Below, one piece after another: positions 52,463 to 62,932 of a stretch of DNA of 64,000 bases (the first letter of the stretch is position 1; the number at the start of each line of letters is the position of its first letter). The stretch is from Leptotrichia buccalis C-1013-b (GTDB lineage Bacteria; Fusobacteriota; Fusobacteriia; Fusobacteriales; Leptotrichiaceae). The position numbers were made by a program, and so were the translations under genes. Location of the stretch: the NCBI RefSeq assembly GCF_000023905.1, contig NC_013192.1:682001-746000 (forward strand), written 5' to 3'. Under the pieces are notes generated by a model. The model saw only the letters and a list, made by a program, of their open reading frames with translations. It was not told the DNA's origin and ran no database searches.

Positions 52463-55400
52463 TTAATAAATTGCCCTAAACCCAATACCACCTTGTATAT
52501 TTTTACCTTTAGTTTCATATCCAGTATTTACAGTAACTCCAAATTTAGTATTTTCAACTCCTATATTTAAATTAATTTTACCATTTCCACGTTTATCTTC
52601 TTTTTCTTTTTCCAAGTTATATTTTCCAGCTCTTGTATATCCTACTCTTGCTTGATTTTTATCTTGAAGTTTACCAATTTCATTTTCGTAAGACGCTGTT
52701 AAGCCTACTGATAAATTAGTTTTTACTTTTAATGGTTGAATATATTTAAATTCCATTCCGATCTCAGGTTTTACAGAAAAATAGTCATTTCCTTTTACTT
52801 CTAATCTCATTTGCCCTGTTTTCTCTTTTATGTCATTAAATTTTCCATATTCCATTTTTAATGCTCCATACGGACGTAAGTGCGTTCTCTGGCTCATTCT
52901 TATGTTATAACTTAATTCATTTTTAACAGCTGTACCATAAGAATGATAAGTTGATTTAGCTTCAAAAATATTATCAACTATTAGAAATTTACGTTTCATA
53001 TTATTAACTCCAGCGGATATATCTCCTGAAATTGTCCATTGTAATGCTCCATTATGATCTATTTTTGGTGATATTGTTTTGAATAATCCAAATTTAAGCA
53101 TTGTCTGATTTTCTTTTGATTTTCCAATATCCTTGAATTTGAATTTATTTGTTATTGCTCCAGCATACCATCCGCTTGAATTACCCATCTTGACTTCTTC
53201 ATCTTCATGAATGTAAGCCACACCATAGGCATTGCTTGTATAGTCAATGATTCCCGCAGTATTAGTTTTATATTCATCTCTTATTCCAAATGTCTTTATT
53301 TTATTGGATTGTTTAGATTTTGTATCCCATTCTTTGAATAAGTTGAAAATTTCCTTGTCAATCAAGTTTCCAGTTTCGTATAATCTTTGTTGAATATTGG
53401 CATATTGATGTCCCATCATTTCATCAAATGCTTGTGCCAATAATGTTTTTTCATTTTTCCCAATATTGTTTAATTTGTTAAACAATTCTTTCTCCCTTGA
53501 ACCAAGAGCATTCATATTGTATCTTTGTTCCAGACCATCTGAAAAATTATATACGTCTTTATTTTTAGCAAAGGAAGTATACGGTATTTTTGCTAGATAA
53601 ACTGATTTTAACTGTTCGCCGTCTACATCTGTTTGAACGGTTCCTACCCAAGTCAATGAACCTGAATAAATGTTCCATTTCTTAATCTGAGGATTTGAGA
53701 AAATTGTATTATTATATGGCTCTAATATATTTTCCTTGATTTTTATGGCTTTAGAATTCGTATATTTTGAAGCTTCTGTTCCAAGTATTAAATCAACTTC
53801 TGTTTCTTCTGAAAGATAGTTTAAACCTTGGATGGGATTAGTGAATTTTATCCCTGAAGTATCTATATACATTCCAATTTTACTAATAGGTCTGTTTGTG
53901 TTCTGGTCGTTATTTTCTGGATCTGTAATTTGGGTAACGGAATTACCTTCAGTAATAAGTTTTGTTGCTGACGAATTAGTATCTATATCAAGCTCTACAG
54001 GATTTACCGTTCTTCCGTTGATTTTTATCTCTGGTATCTGGTCTCCTGCTGGAGATATGATCTCAACACTTCCATCAGATATTTCTTTCCCAGTTTTTGG
54101 AAGTTTTGGTCTTAAAATTCTTACTTCGGCTGTAATATTAGAACTTCCTTCCTGTGGTACAGTTGCCGAAGGGGATGAATATTCTTCCAGAACTCCATCT
54201 CTCTTAACTAGGACTCCAACTCCTGCTTTTGGAAGAATACGAATTGTTCCATAATTTTTAAAGACTGCCCTGTTTGTGACAACTGCTCCAGTAGCTCCAA
54301 TTGCCTCTGCTGTAGCTGTAATTAATCCATTGTTAATTCCAACTGCTTCCTGATCTAAAAACATACCTATGGAATTTTTTCCTGATAAATGAATTTCTCC
54401 GTTATTAATGGCAACTGAACCATTTCCAACCGCGTACATTCCAATTCCATGCTTTCCAGTCACTTCAATTTTTCCAGTATTTGTATTCTCAATTTTTCCA
54501 GTATAAACAGAAACATCATTATCTTTATCATAATATCCCGCAGCCATTCCGATTGAATAAAGTTTTTCCTTTACTTTTGATTCTCCGACTTTTATTATTG
54601 AAAAATTATCTACAAGTTGTCCTCCCATACTGTAAGTTCCGACATTTCCAGTACCTTGTCTCAAATCAAGTTCGGCTTTATTTGATGCAGTTCCGGCTGT
54701 GTAAATTGCATAATTTTGATTTCCTGTTGTTTTAATTTTTGTGTTGTTTATTATGTTTCCTGTTGATTTTTCAGAATATAAAAATATATTTTTATTTTTT
54801 AGGGAAACATTTGGAGTATTAGAGATTATCTGGTTATTGTTTCCAGTATTGATAAAAGCAAAGGAATTATCATCTAAATTAATTACAGATAAATCATTGT
54901 TTACTGTCTGGTTATCTCCAGTTATAAGAACACCTTTTGCTTCATCTGTTCCAATCGTTAATTTTCCCTTTAAATTTAAGTTTCCACCTAGAGAATAAAT
55001 TCCTGTCCCAGCTTTTCCAATTGAAATATTAGACGTATTTTGAGTATTTATAGAATATCCGTAAATTCCAAGCGATTTATCTCCACCAGTTATGCTTCCA
55101 GTATTTTCTATCACGCTGTTTTTGTTGTTTGTATAAATTGCCATTGTAGGGCTATTTGCTGATGCGGCAGAGCTTACTGTAATTTTCCCAAAATTTTTAA
55201 TATTGTAGTTTCCAGTACCCAAAGCAAATATTCCAACTGCATTTTCTCCAGTCAGTTCAATTTCTCCTGTTGTCCCATTTACTACTTCCTTAGAGCCAAG
55301 TGGACTTTCAAAATTCATTCCAATTGTATTTTTAGAACTGGAAATTATTTTTTTATTATTGTATAGTCCACCCGTCAAGGATGAATATGCTCCAGTTGTA

Positions 55401-57118
55401 TCTGCTCTGTAAAGCATACCGCTTGAACCTTCTCCCAAAGTTATAAGTCCATTATTATAGGCTTTTCCAGCATCTGAAGCTCCCCTGTTATCTTCTGTCA
55501 GATAAAGTCCCACTGAATTTTTTCCTATGGAAATATCTCCATTATTTAGGATTTCTCCTCTTTTTGCATAAATTCCTGTAGATTCTTCCCCTGTTAAAAT
55601 GATTTTATTGTTATTTATCAATTTTACTTTGGAAGCTGGTCTGTTGTTGTTATTTTCCTGACCAATAGCTAGCTGTCTATTTTGAGTTCCTGTCATAACT
55701 TTGGAATTCGTAATGGAAGAACTAAGAATTTCCAGTTTATTGTAAGAGTCTGTACTATCGTCCAGATTGACATCCTGATCCAATTCCAAATTACTGTTTA
55801 CCATTGCTGCAGGAATATAGCCAGTTCCTGTAATTTCAATTGGACCAGATGATGACAGGTTTGTTGGAATTCCAGACAGGACTAGGTTTCCATTTGCTAA
55901 GAATAGGAGTCTTGAGCCTTCTTCCATATTTAATTTTAACTTGCTTCCACTATTATTCACAAAGTTGTTTCCATACCATGAAGAAAAGTTAAAAGTTCCA
56001 ACTGGTGCATTATTCAAGTCGTAATAGAATACTGTTCCTTGATTTTTTATGTTTGCCGTTACATCGTTTTCAAAAATAATTTTTCCACCAGGATTAAATG
56101 GAGTGTATGCTGTGTAGAATGTAAGAGAATCTTTCCCTGTGGTTAATATAATATCATTTTTTAATTTTACTTCCCCACCTTTATTTGCAAAAATATTAAA
56201 AGCACCATTAGTTGCTGTAATTTCTGCCTTAGATATCTCTATCTTTGAAGTGTTTAAGTAGCTGGCATTATCTCCTCTATTTTCAGCAAACAGACCTACT
56301 GACTTAGGTTTTGAAACTTTAATTTTTGTAGTTTCATCAGATTCAATTATACCGCCCTGATTTGCATACATTCCAGTCGAACCTTTAGTGCTTTCAGTAG
56401 TATTTCCATCAAACACAATTTTTGCATGATTTTCAATTTTTCCATTTTTTGTTGTAAACAATGCCCTTACTCTGTCTCCAGAAACAGTCATTTTCCCTTT
56501 ATTTTCAACTTCACTTCCAGCAGAACTTACAATTCCAGTGGCATTTTTACTCTCTCCGTTTGCACTTTCCTTAATTGTAATTACACCTTCATTAACCATT
56601 CCAGTACTTGCCTGAACATTAAGTCCAATATTTCCATCTCCACCTTCTATTGTTAATTCTTCGTTATCACCATCTTTTGAAAATTTAATGCCATTTTGCT
56701 TATTAATTCTTAAAAGTGTATTTTTTATACCGTCAATAGATTTCAATTTAAAGTTTTTAAATTCTATTAATCCACTTTGAGCAGTAGTTCCATTTCCAAT
56801 TTGCATACCAGTATTAGATTGTCCATATAATTCAACATTAAAGAATGATTTTTCTGAATTTCCATCAATAGTTGCTTCAAATAATCTTCCTCTAGATAAT
56901 TTATCAAATTTAAATCCTCTAGAATTTTTACCTTCTATAATAATTGGATTATTTAATTTAAATATAGAAATTGGATGTTGAGTATGTGAGATTCCAGATG
57001 TAAAATGTATACCAAGATTATTTGATCCATTTAGTTTTATATTTCCATTATTTGTAAAAATAAAATAATTCAAATAATTCATAAAGTTATAAACCACACG
57101 AATGATCGTTGCCATCAA
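52463..57118 (-). CDS. autotransporter: passenger repeats and beta-barrel (C-terminal frame)
   Basis: The 1551-residue major part of a split autotransporter. Most of it is a right-handed beta-helix type passenger with dozens of degenerate units of the form NNGxIxxxGxxSxGI. The last 300 residues are the outer-membrane barrel (GWYAGAITNKF to GIGFRAIY, with the terminal aromatic residue). It lacks a signal peptide and its apparent start (57118) overlaps the upstream frame by 32 bases, so alone it cannot be exported. Together with 57087-58490 it makes one protein of about 2000 residues. The role is probably adhesion. Confidence 0.85.
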   Translation of the reverse strand: MMATIIRVVYNFMNYLNYFIFTNNGNIKLNGSNNLGIHFTSGISHTQHPISIFKLNNPIIIEGKNSRGFKFDKLSRGRLFEATIDGNSEKSFFNVELYGQSNTGMQIGNGTTAQSGLIEFKNFKLKSIDGIKNTLLRINKQNGIKFSKDGDNEELTIEGGDGNIGLNVQASTGMVNEGVITIKESANGESKNATGIVSSAGSEVENKGKMTVSGDRVRALFTTKNGKIENHAKIVFDGNTTESTKGSTGMYANQGGIIESDETTKIKVSKPKSVGLFAENRGDNASYLNTSKIEISKAEITATNGAFNIFANKGGEVKLKNDIILTTGKDSLTFYTAYTPFNPGGKIIFENDVTANIKNQGTVFYYDLNNAPVGTFNFSSWYGNNFVNNSGSKLKLNMEEGSRLLFLANGNLVLSGIPTNLSSSGPIEITGTGYIPAAMVNSNLELDQDVNLDDSTDSYNKLEILSSSITNSKVMTGTQNRQLAIGQENNNNRPASKVKLINNNKIILTGEESTGIYAKRGEILNNGDISIGKNSVGLYLTEDNRGASDAGKAYNNGLITLGEGSSGMLYRADTTGAYSSLTGGLYNNKKIISSSKNTIGMNFESPLGSKEVVNGTTGEIELTGENAVGIFALGTGNYNIKNFGKITVSSAASANSPTMAIYTNNKNSVIENTGSITGGDKSLGIYGYSINTQNTSNISIGKAGTGIYSLGGNLNLKGKLTIGTDEAKGVLITGDNQTVNNDLSVINLDDNSFAFINTGNNNQIISNTPNVSLKNKNIFLYSEKSTGNIINNTKIKTTGNQNYAIYTAGTASNKAELDLRQGTGNVGTYSMGGQLVDNFSIIKVGESKVKEKLYSIGMAAGYYDKDNDVSVYTGKIENTNTGKIEVTGKHGIGMYAVGNGSVAINNGEIHLSGKNSIGMFLDQEAVGINNGLITATAEAIGATGAVVTNRAVFKNYGTIRILPKAGVGVLVKRDGVLEEYSSPSATVPQEGSSNITAEVRILRPKLPKTGKEISDGSVEIISPAGDQIPEIKINGRTVNPVELDIDTNSSATKLITEGNSVTQITDPENNDQNTNRPISKIGMYIDTSGIKFTNPIQGLNYLSEETEVDLILGTEASKYTNSKAIKIKENILEPYNNTIFSNPQIKKWNIYSGSLTWVGTVQTDVDGEQLKSVYLAKIPYTSFAKNKDVYNFSDGLEQRYNMNALGSREKELFNKLNNIGKNEKTLLAQAFDEMMGHQYANIQQRLYETGNLIDKEIFNLFKEWDTKSKQSNKIKTFGIRDEYKTNTAGIIDYTSNAYGVAYIHEDEEVKMGNSSGWYAGAITNKFKFKDIGKSKENQTMLKFGLFKTISPKIDHNGALQWTISGDISAGVNNMKRKFLIVDNIFEAKSTYHSYGTAVKNELSYNIRMSQRTHLRPYGALKMEYGKFNDIKEKTGQMRLEVKGNDYFSVKPEIGMEFKYIQPLKVKTNLSVGLTASYENEIGKLQDKNQARVGYTRAGKYNLEKEKEDKRGNGKINLNIGVENTKFGVTVNTGYETKGKNIQGGIGFRAIY

Positions 57119-58490
57119 GTATTATGTCACCATTATTTATAAAACTTGAAATAGCTGTATTTCCACCATAATTTGCAAAGTTTACTACAGAACCATATCT
57201 TTTTGTAGATTTTATTAGCCCTTCATTTATAAATTTTATAGGTTTACTAGCACTAGCATAATTAGAAAGAGAAACTGCAGAGGTATTTTCAGCATCTGAA
57301 ATAATTGTTGAGCCTTGTTTTAGAGTCGCGGTGGTAATTCCATTTGAACTTCCATTTATCATAACAATGTTAAGTAAGTTTCTATATTTAGAATGTAAAA
57401 ATTCATTTGGAGCTGTTCCCGAAGAAATAATGTCCATATTTTCAATGTTAAAATTATGACCTCCTCCCATTCTTACTCCTACTGCCCCATAATCTTGATA
57501 TCTAAAATTCTTATTAAGATTGTTGTTGTAGTTAAAAACTATATGATGGTCATTACCTTCTATTCCTGTAAAAGTTGTATTGTCTGTTTTAATAGTAAAT
57601 GTATTGTTATTATTATGCAGTACTTCCATTTTTCCTCTTCCGCTTGTTCCTTTAACATGAGTTTGAGAAATAGGACCTGTGTCTCCAGCATTTGTTCCTA
57701 CAAGTATATTTGGAATTATACCATTTTCATTTCTAATGTTACTATAATCTTGCTCGTTAACTTTTATAAAATATCTTGTAGAAAAGATATTAGTATTAGG
57801 AATTACTGGAGGTGGAGTTACTTCCACATCTCCATCTGGCACTTCAAATGCAGGTAATTCTGGAGTTTGGAAATTAATCCCAGGTCTTGATGCCAGAACT
57901 AGCGGCTCAATTCTTGCAATTCTTCTTGGATTTACATTTGGTGATATTTCCCATTCTACTATAGGTTCTTCAATGTCCTGCAATTCTACGTTCCCATATG
58001 AGTTTTCCTTCATTTTTGAAGAAACTAGGCTGTACTTGGAACTCAAAGGGGAAACTGTTCTGCCAAAAATATCCTTGCTTCTTGTAAGATTTCTGTTAAA
58101 TTTACTTGCTTTGTCTCCCATTCCATTATAAGGAATTCTCCAGTCGTTATACTGATAACTGTTTCCAAATTGCCATGAACTCCAAACAGGTTTTATCACG
58201 TGATCTCCCTGTTCCATTAACTGGATTATCTCAAGATTTAATTGACCTATTGATTTGTTATTCTCATTTTTAGTTTTCTTCAAATTTTGTCTGAGTTTGT
58301 CAGTTGATGTCTTTATTGCTTTTACTTGATTTTCTATATTGTCTGCCTGTGCAGAAAATAGATTAACTTTTGTTCCTATTGAACCTGTTAATAAAAATAC
58401 GACTAATATCCTGTCAGTATATTTAAAATTCTTCACTCTTTTTGCAAAAGATTTTAAATCTTTTTTTAATCTTATAAAATTTTTATTCAT
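57087..58490 (-). CDS. autotransporter: signal and N-terminal domain (N-terminal frame)
   Basis: The 467-residue start of the same autotransporter. The first 50 residues are an extended signal (NKNFIRLKKDLKSFAKRVKNF, then a hydrophobic stretch VVFLLTGSIGT, then SAQADN). The region to about residue 170 is the autotransporter-associated N-terminal domain found in Leptotrichia, with GQLNLEIIQLMEQGDHVIKPVW and SWQFGNSYQY. A Pro-rich linker (VTPPPVIPN) leads into beta-helix repeats. The frame ends at a TAA (57087-57089). Removing one T of TTT (57091-57093, minus strand) would join it to the barrel frame. Confidence 0.85.
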   Translation of the reverse strand: MNKNFIRLKKDLKSFAKRVKNFKYTDRILVVFLLTGSIGTKVNLFSAQADNIENQVKAIKTSTDKLRQNLKKTKNENNKSIGQLNLEIIQLMEQGDHVIKPVWSSWQFGNSYQYNDWRIPYNGMGDKASKFNRNLTRSKDIFGRTVSPLSSKYSLVSSKMKENSYGNVELQDIEEPIVEWEISPNVNPRRIARIEPLVLASRPGINFQTPELPAFEVPDGDVEVTPPPVIPNTNIFSTRYFIKVNEQDYSNIRNENGIIPNILVGTNAGDTGPISQTHVKGTSGRGKMEVLHNNNNTFTIKTDNTTFTGIEGNDHHIVFNYNNNLNKNFRYQDYGAVGVRMGGGHNFNIENMDIISSGTAPNEFLHSKYRNLLNIVMINGSSNGITTATLKQGSTIISDAENTSAVSLSNYASASKPIKFINEGLIKSTKRYGSVVNFANYGGNTAISSFINNGDIILDGNDHSCGL

Positions 58491-58900
58491 GGTGTTTATA
58501 TTCTCCTATTTTTTGTATTAAAAAGTGAATTTTAAAATTATTTATAAATTATATTGAATTTAATTAGAATAATAATTATAATTCTTTGTATTTTATTTAA
58601 AATAATTTTGTTATAAAATAGTTTATTTAAATTCACACGAAACACTATTATATCAGAAATAGCTTGAAATAAGCAAGTACTTTATTTAAAATAATTTTCT
58701 TTTTAATTTTATTTAATAATCTTAAAGGAATTTTATTATAAATTAGTTGTATCTTTTAATTAATACAAAAATGGTGTTATTATAAAAATAAAAAAAATAT
58801 TTAAAATTAAGTTTTTTCTTAAATTATGATATAATTATATCATTAGTTTAAGTTCGTAAATGAATCAAAAAAATCGGAATTTATAAAGTGGAGTAGAAAA
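58491..58900. other. AT-rich intergenic gap between divergent genes
   Basis: These 410 bases contain the autotransporter promoter (listed) and AGGAGA about 12 bases before its ATG. TATAAT at 58830-58835 may serve yjjG, but no good -35 box is seen. No gene or stable hairpin is recognised. Confidence 0.5.
58647..58676 (-). promoter_or_regulatory. promoter of the autotransporter
   Basis: On the minus strand TTGCTT (58671-58676) and TATAAT (58647-58652) have an 18-base spacer. The 5' leader would be about 150 nt. Confidence 0.6.
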
Positions 58901-59620
58901 ATGAATTATAAACTTGTATTAATAGATTTGGATGATACGCTTTTTGATTATCCAAAGGCGGAAAATTCAGCATTTAGGAGTACATTTGAAGAGATGGAAT
59001 TTTTTAAGGAAAATAGATTTTTGAAAAATCAAAATAGTGAAGAATTTTATACAGAAATTAAAAGGGAATATGAAAAAATAAATTCACAGTTGTGGAAGGA
59101 CTTGGAAAAGGGAATAGTAAACAAGGAAGAATTAAAAGTTATAAGATTTGAGAAAATTATTAAAAAATTTAAGCTGGAATATGATTCTCAGAAAATGAGT
59201 GAAGTTTATTTGAAAAAGCTGGGAGAAGGAATTTTTCCATTTAAATCGACTGAAAAATTATGTAAATATCTACATTCAAAATACAAAATTGGAATTGTAA
59301 CAAATGGAATAAAAGAAGTTCAGTATTCTCGGATAAAAAATTCATCAATATCAAATTATATTGATAAAATCATTATTTCAGATGAAGTTGGAGTGAATAA
59401 GCCTGATAAAAAAATATTTGAATATGCAATGAATTATTTTGAAATATCAGATAAAAAAACAGTTATAATGATAGGTGATTCTCTAGAAGCTGATATAAAA
59501 GGCGGACAAAATGCTGGGATTGATACTTGCTGGGTAAATTTGAGAAATAATGTGAATGATACAGGGATTGTTCCAAAGTATGAAGTAAATAAATTGGAAA
59601 AATTATTTGAAATATTATAA
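58901..59620 (+). CDS. yjjG: YjjG-family pyrimidine 5'-nucleotidase (HAD)
   Basis: A 239-residue HAD phosphatase. Motif I is LIDLDDTLFDYP with the nucleophile Asp, motif II is GIVTNGIKEVQ, motif III is the Lys in GVNKPDKKIF, and motif IV is MIGDSLEADIKGG. The PxxxSRI-type loop and the length match YjjG, which removes phosphate from noncanonical pyrimidine nucleotides and so cleans the pool. The helical cap lies at about residues 20-85. The family is broad, so substrate choice is tentative. Confidence 0.85.
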   Translation: MNYKLVLIDLDDTLFDYPKAENSAFRSTFEEMEFFKENRFLKNQNSEEFYTEIKREYEKINSQLWKDLEKGIVNKEELKVIRFEKIIKKFKLEYDSQKMSEVYLKKLGEGIFPFKSTEKLCKYLHSKYKIGIVTNGIKEVQYSRIKNSSISNYIDKIIISDEVGVNKPDKKIFEYAMNYFEISDKKTVIMIGDSLEADIKGGQNAGIDTCWVNLRNNVNDTGIVPKYEVNKLEKLFEIL

Positions 59621-59842
59621 TTTACTCAAAACTTTAGTGAATTTATAAGAGAAAAAAATTTTTCTTATAGTAAAATGACTAGAGAGTCAATTATTTAAAA
59701 AATTAAAAAAATAAATAAAAAAGTAATTATTAAACCAAACAATCTAATACAAAATTAAAAAAGGGAACTGCATTAATGATTATAGATAAATTTTTATAAA
59801 TTAAATTTAATAAAAAATCAATAAAAGAGGAGGATGACATAA

Positions 59843-62158
59843 ATGACTGAAAAAAGAAAAAATTTTTTGTTTTTAATTATTTTTCTTTTGGTAAATAGTT
59901 TTGGGATTTCTGAAAATTTAAAAGATGAAAATTATTTTGTGCTAAAAAAAGATGAACAAAATTTGCAGGAAAGCAAAAAAGACAGCAAAAAGGAAGTTTT
60001 GGAAAATGAGCCTAAAATAGAATCGGATAGGGATATTTTAAATAAAGAAAAAAAATTAGAAAATAAAAAAGAGATAACTTCTCAGGAGAATAAGAGAATT
60101 GGGCTGGTACTTAGTGGAGGAACAGCGAAAGGACTTGCTCATATTGGGATATTAAAGGTGCTGGATGAAGAGAAGGTGCCCATAGAATATGCAACTGGAA
60201 CGAGTATGGGAAGCATTATTGCGGGAATGTATAGCGTCGGATATACTCCGCAGGAAATTGAGGAAATTGCAATTAGCATGGATTGGATGGGACTTTTTAG
60301 CGATAAAATCGAGAGAAAGGACAAGGGAGCTATAAGAAATTCAATTGAAGATAGGAATAGTACGGCAATTCCAATGAAAAACTTTATGCCGAAATTGCCT
60401 AGCGGAGTCGTTGGAGGAAAAACTGCTAGTCAAAGGCTAAATGAAATTTTTTATGGAGCAATTGGAATACAGGATTTTAGAAAGTTTCCGAGAAAGTTTG
60501 CAGCAGTTGCTACTGATTTGGAATCTGGAGAAGGTGTTATGATTGATAAAGGCTCGATTGCAACGGCAATTAGAGAAAGTTTGTCATTGCCATCAATTTT
60601 TGCACCGATTCGGGATGGAAAAAGGCTTTACATTGACGGGGGAGTTACACGGAATTTGCCTGTGCAGGATGTGAAAGTGCTTGGAGCAGATTATACAATT
60701 GGAGTGAATGTAGGAGACGGATTTACAAAAAGAGATGAGAATAAAATGAATTTGGTTGACGTAATTACAGATTCGACAACAATTGCTGGAAGGCAGGAAG
60801 TGGAGCGTCAAATTCGTATGCTTGACTTATATATGAAACCAGATTTGGAAAAATTTGAGTCTTATGATTTTTCAAAGGTAAAGGAGCTTATTGAGGCGGG
60901 AGAGAAAATCGCAAGGGAAAATATAGATGAAATCAGAAAATTATCAAATCCTGAACTTTTTGAAAAACTGGAGGAAAAACGGAAAGAGTTTAGGCGTACT
61001 TGGAGCGATGAGTACAATATTACAGGAATTGTGATAGAAGGCAACCAAAAATATAAAAAAGCGTATTTTGATAAATTTTTGCCTAAAAAACTTGGTGTTT
61101 TAAGCAGGCTGGATATGGAAAAAATTGTTAATAATATTTATCAGAACGGTGATTTTACAACGGTGTATTACGAAGTGAAGGACAATGATTTAGTAATAAA
61201 TGTGCAGGAAAAACCAAGTGATTATCTGACACTTTCAGGAAATATAAATAATGAAGACTTGGCAACAGTAAATGTTGGTTTTCAGGGAAGTAAAATTATA
61301 AATAATACAAATGTAAGATATTCAGTAACTGGAACGTTTGCAAATGAATACGGGGCAAGAGGTAAGGCTACCGCTGAACTTGGAAAAGATTCAAAAGCCT
61401 TGATTTACAGCGAATTTGAATACAAACGTGATATTATAAAAAATCAGAAATACAATAACGGATATTTCAACTTTGAAAACAGAAAATTCAAAATTGGAGC
61501 AGGAATTGGATTTGAAATGTATAAAAATCTGTTATTCTCAATTGGTGGAGGCTATCAGATTTCAGATGTGACAAAACATCAGAATAATGCTGAAAATGTA
61601 AGAAAAACCTTTCCATATTATGAAGCTAAGCTAAATTATGATACAAGAGACAGCCTTAATTTTGCAACAAAAGGTATTTACTTTTTCTCAAATTATACTT
61701 TAGCAAACTCAAAAGAGGCTAAATTTAACTCATTAAATGCAGGTGGAGAAATTAATATTCCGATTGGAGAAAAAATAACAATTACTCCAAGAGTATCTTA
61801 TTTGACAACAGACGGAAGCGATATTCCGGAAACTTACAGGCCCAAAATGGGAGGAATACGGACAGCTGACAATTCATTAGAATTTGCTGGAATGCCAGCA
61901 GATAAAATTCGTGGAAACAGTATCTTTATTGGAAGCCTGAAAGCTCAATATAATGTTTCAAAACTTGTATATTTAGATACAACTTACTCAAGGGCAAACA
62001 TTTCTCAAAAAGCCTACAGCTTCGGAACTGAAGAAAAGGAAAGCTATAAATTTGGGCTTGGAGTGAAAGCCTTGTCAATTCCACTTTACTTTGGATTTGC
62101 AAAAGTTCCGGGAGAAAGCTGGAGATACATTATAAACTTTGGATATTCGCCAGAATAA
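59843..62158 (+). CDS. patatin-like type Vd autotransporter (FplA/PlpD family)
   Basis: A 771-residue phospholipase-autotransporter. A signal peptide (about 1-23) is followed by a Lys/Glu-rich linker to about residue 84, then the patatin domain: oxyanion motif SGGTAKG, nucleophile Ser121 in GTSMG, and Asp265 in DGGVTRNLP. One POTRA-like domain (about 390-465) and an Omp85-type 16-strand barrel follow to the end. This is the order of Fusobacterium FplA and Pseudomonas PlpD. The final residues (FGYSPE) extend beyond the usual terminal aromatic. AGGAGGATG precedes the ATG. Confidence 0.92.
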   Translation: MTEKRKNFLFLIIFLLVNSFGISENLKDENYFVLKKDEQNLQESKKDSKKEVLENEPKIESDRDILNKEKKLENKKEITSQENKRIGLVLSGGTAKGLAHIGILKVLDEEKVPIEYATGTSMGSIIAGMYSVGYTPQEIEEIAISMDWMGLFSDKIERKDKGAIRNSIEDRNSTAIPMKNFMPKLPSGVVGGKTASQRLNEIFYGAIGIQDFRKFPRKFAAVATDLESGEGVMIDKGSIATAIRESLSLPSIFAPIRDGKRLYIDGGVTRNLPVQDVKVLGADYTIGVNVGDGFTKRDENKMNLVDVITDSTTIAGRQEVERQIRMLDLYMKPDLEKFESYDFSKVKELIEAGEKIARENIDEIRKLSNPELFEKLEEKRKEFRRTWSDEYNITGIVIEGNQKYKKAYFDKFLPKKLGVLSRLDMEKIVNNIYQNGDFTTVYYEVKDNDLVINVQEKPSDYLTLSGNINNEDLATVNVGFQGSKIINNTNVRYSVTGTFANEYGARGKATAELGKDSKALIYSEFEYKRDIIKNQKYNNGYFNFENRKFKIGAGIGFEMYKNLLFSIGGGYQISDVTKHQNNAENVRKTFPYYEAKLNYDTRDSLNFATKGIYFFSNYTLANSKEAKFNSLNAGGEINIPIGEKITITPRVSYLTTDGSDIPETYRPKMGGIRTADNSLEFAGMPADKIRGNSIFIGSLKAQYNVSKLVYLDTTYSRANISQKAYSFGTEEKESYKFGLGVKALSIPLYFGFAKVPGESWRYIINFGYSPE

Positions 62159-62267
62159 TAATTTTGGGAATAGTAAGCAAAGTGAAAGAAAAATCTTTTT
62201 GATATTGAAAAAATATGATAGAATAAAATTGTAAAATTTAAAAAATACGAAAAATTAGGAGGAAGAA

Positions 62268-62633
62268 ATGAAAAAAATACCAGAAGCAGTTGGACCATAT
62301 TCAGCCTTTAGAAAAGCAGGCGACTTTTTGTATATCTCAGGACAAATCGCAATAAATCCTGAAAATCAGCAAATTGAAGCTGTTACAGTAGAAGAGCAGG
62401 CAAGACAAGTTCTTGAAAATTTAAAGGCAATTTTGGAAAACAATGGATTAACAACAAAAAATGTAATAAAAACAACAGTTCTGCTTGACAACATCAACGA
62501 CTTTGTGGCAGTAAACGGCATTTATGCAGAATATTTTACTGAGCCGTATCCAGCAAGATCGGCTTTTGCGGTGGATAAATTACCAAAAGGAGTTTTGGTG
62601 GAAATTGAAGCGATAGCTTATTTTGGAGAATAA
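62268..62633 (+). CDS. ridA: RidA-family enamine/imine deaminase
   Basis: A 121-residue trimeric protein that hydrolyses reactive enamines and imines from PLP enzymes. AVGPYSAFRKAGDFLYISGQIA is the opening, and YPARSAFAVDKLPKGVLVEIEAIA carries the conserved Arg and Glu of the active site. GTRAV-type and QARQVLENLKAIL motifs are as expected. AGGAGGAAG lies 6 bases before the ATG. Products of AspD and ArgD are potential sources of substrate, which is speculative. A terminator follows closely. Confidence 0.92.
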   Translation: MKKIPEAVGPYSAFRKAGDFLYISGQIAINPENQQIEAVTVEEQARQVLENLKAILENNGLTTKNVIKTTVLLDNINDFVAVNGIYAEYFTEPYPARSAFAVDKLPKGVLVEIEAIAYFGE

Positions 62634-62932
62634 TTTTTAAATGAAATAGATGACTTTGGGGAAACTTGAAGTTATCTTTTTTTTATTTTTATTTGAAAGG
62701 AAAGTGTAGTATTAGGACAGAAAAAATATATAAAAAAGTTGGTTGTTTTCCCAATCTTGAGACACGTTTGAAATATTAATGTCAAATAACACAAATTTCC
62801 TAAAATTTTTTAATTCAAATAAAAACAGAATGATTGAAAATCTTTGATAAAAATGATAAAATTATAAGGAATAGTATTAAATTTAAGAGAGTTATTAATT
62901 TAATAAAATTGAAAAATAACGAAAGGAAAAAT
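62634..62932. other. intergenic gap after ridA
   Basis: These 299 bases start with the ridA terminator (62648-62686); the rest is AT-rich with no gene. GAAAGGA at 62921-62927 is the ribosome site of the next gene. Confidence 0.5.
62648..62686 (+). terminator. terminator after ridA
   Basis: AGATGACTT (62648-62656) pairs with AAGTTATCT (62669-62677), 9 bp with one wobble, then a run of eight or more T residues. Confidence 0.8.

Noticed and set aside
53832-54254. Plus-strand ORF opposite the autotransporter passenger
   Set aside because: Pro/Ser/Val-rich antisense of repetitive passenger codons; no ribosome site or promoter.
57087-57118. 57118 as an independent gene start
   Set aside because: The ATG has no suitable ribosome site, there is no signal peptide, and the repeats continue directly from the upstream frame. 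It is a frameshift product.
52463-57118. CRISPR-like periodicity in the autotransporter
   Set aside because: The repeats are degenerate protein repeats of variable spacing within one open frame, not identical DNA repeats with unique spacers.
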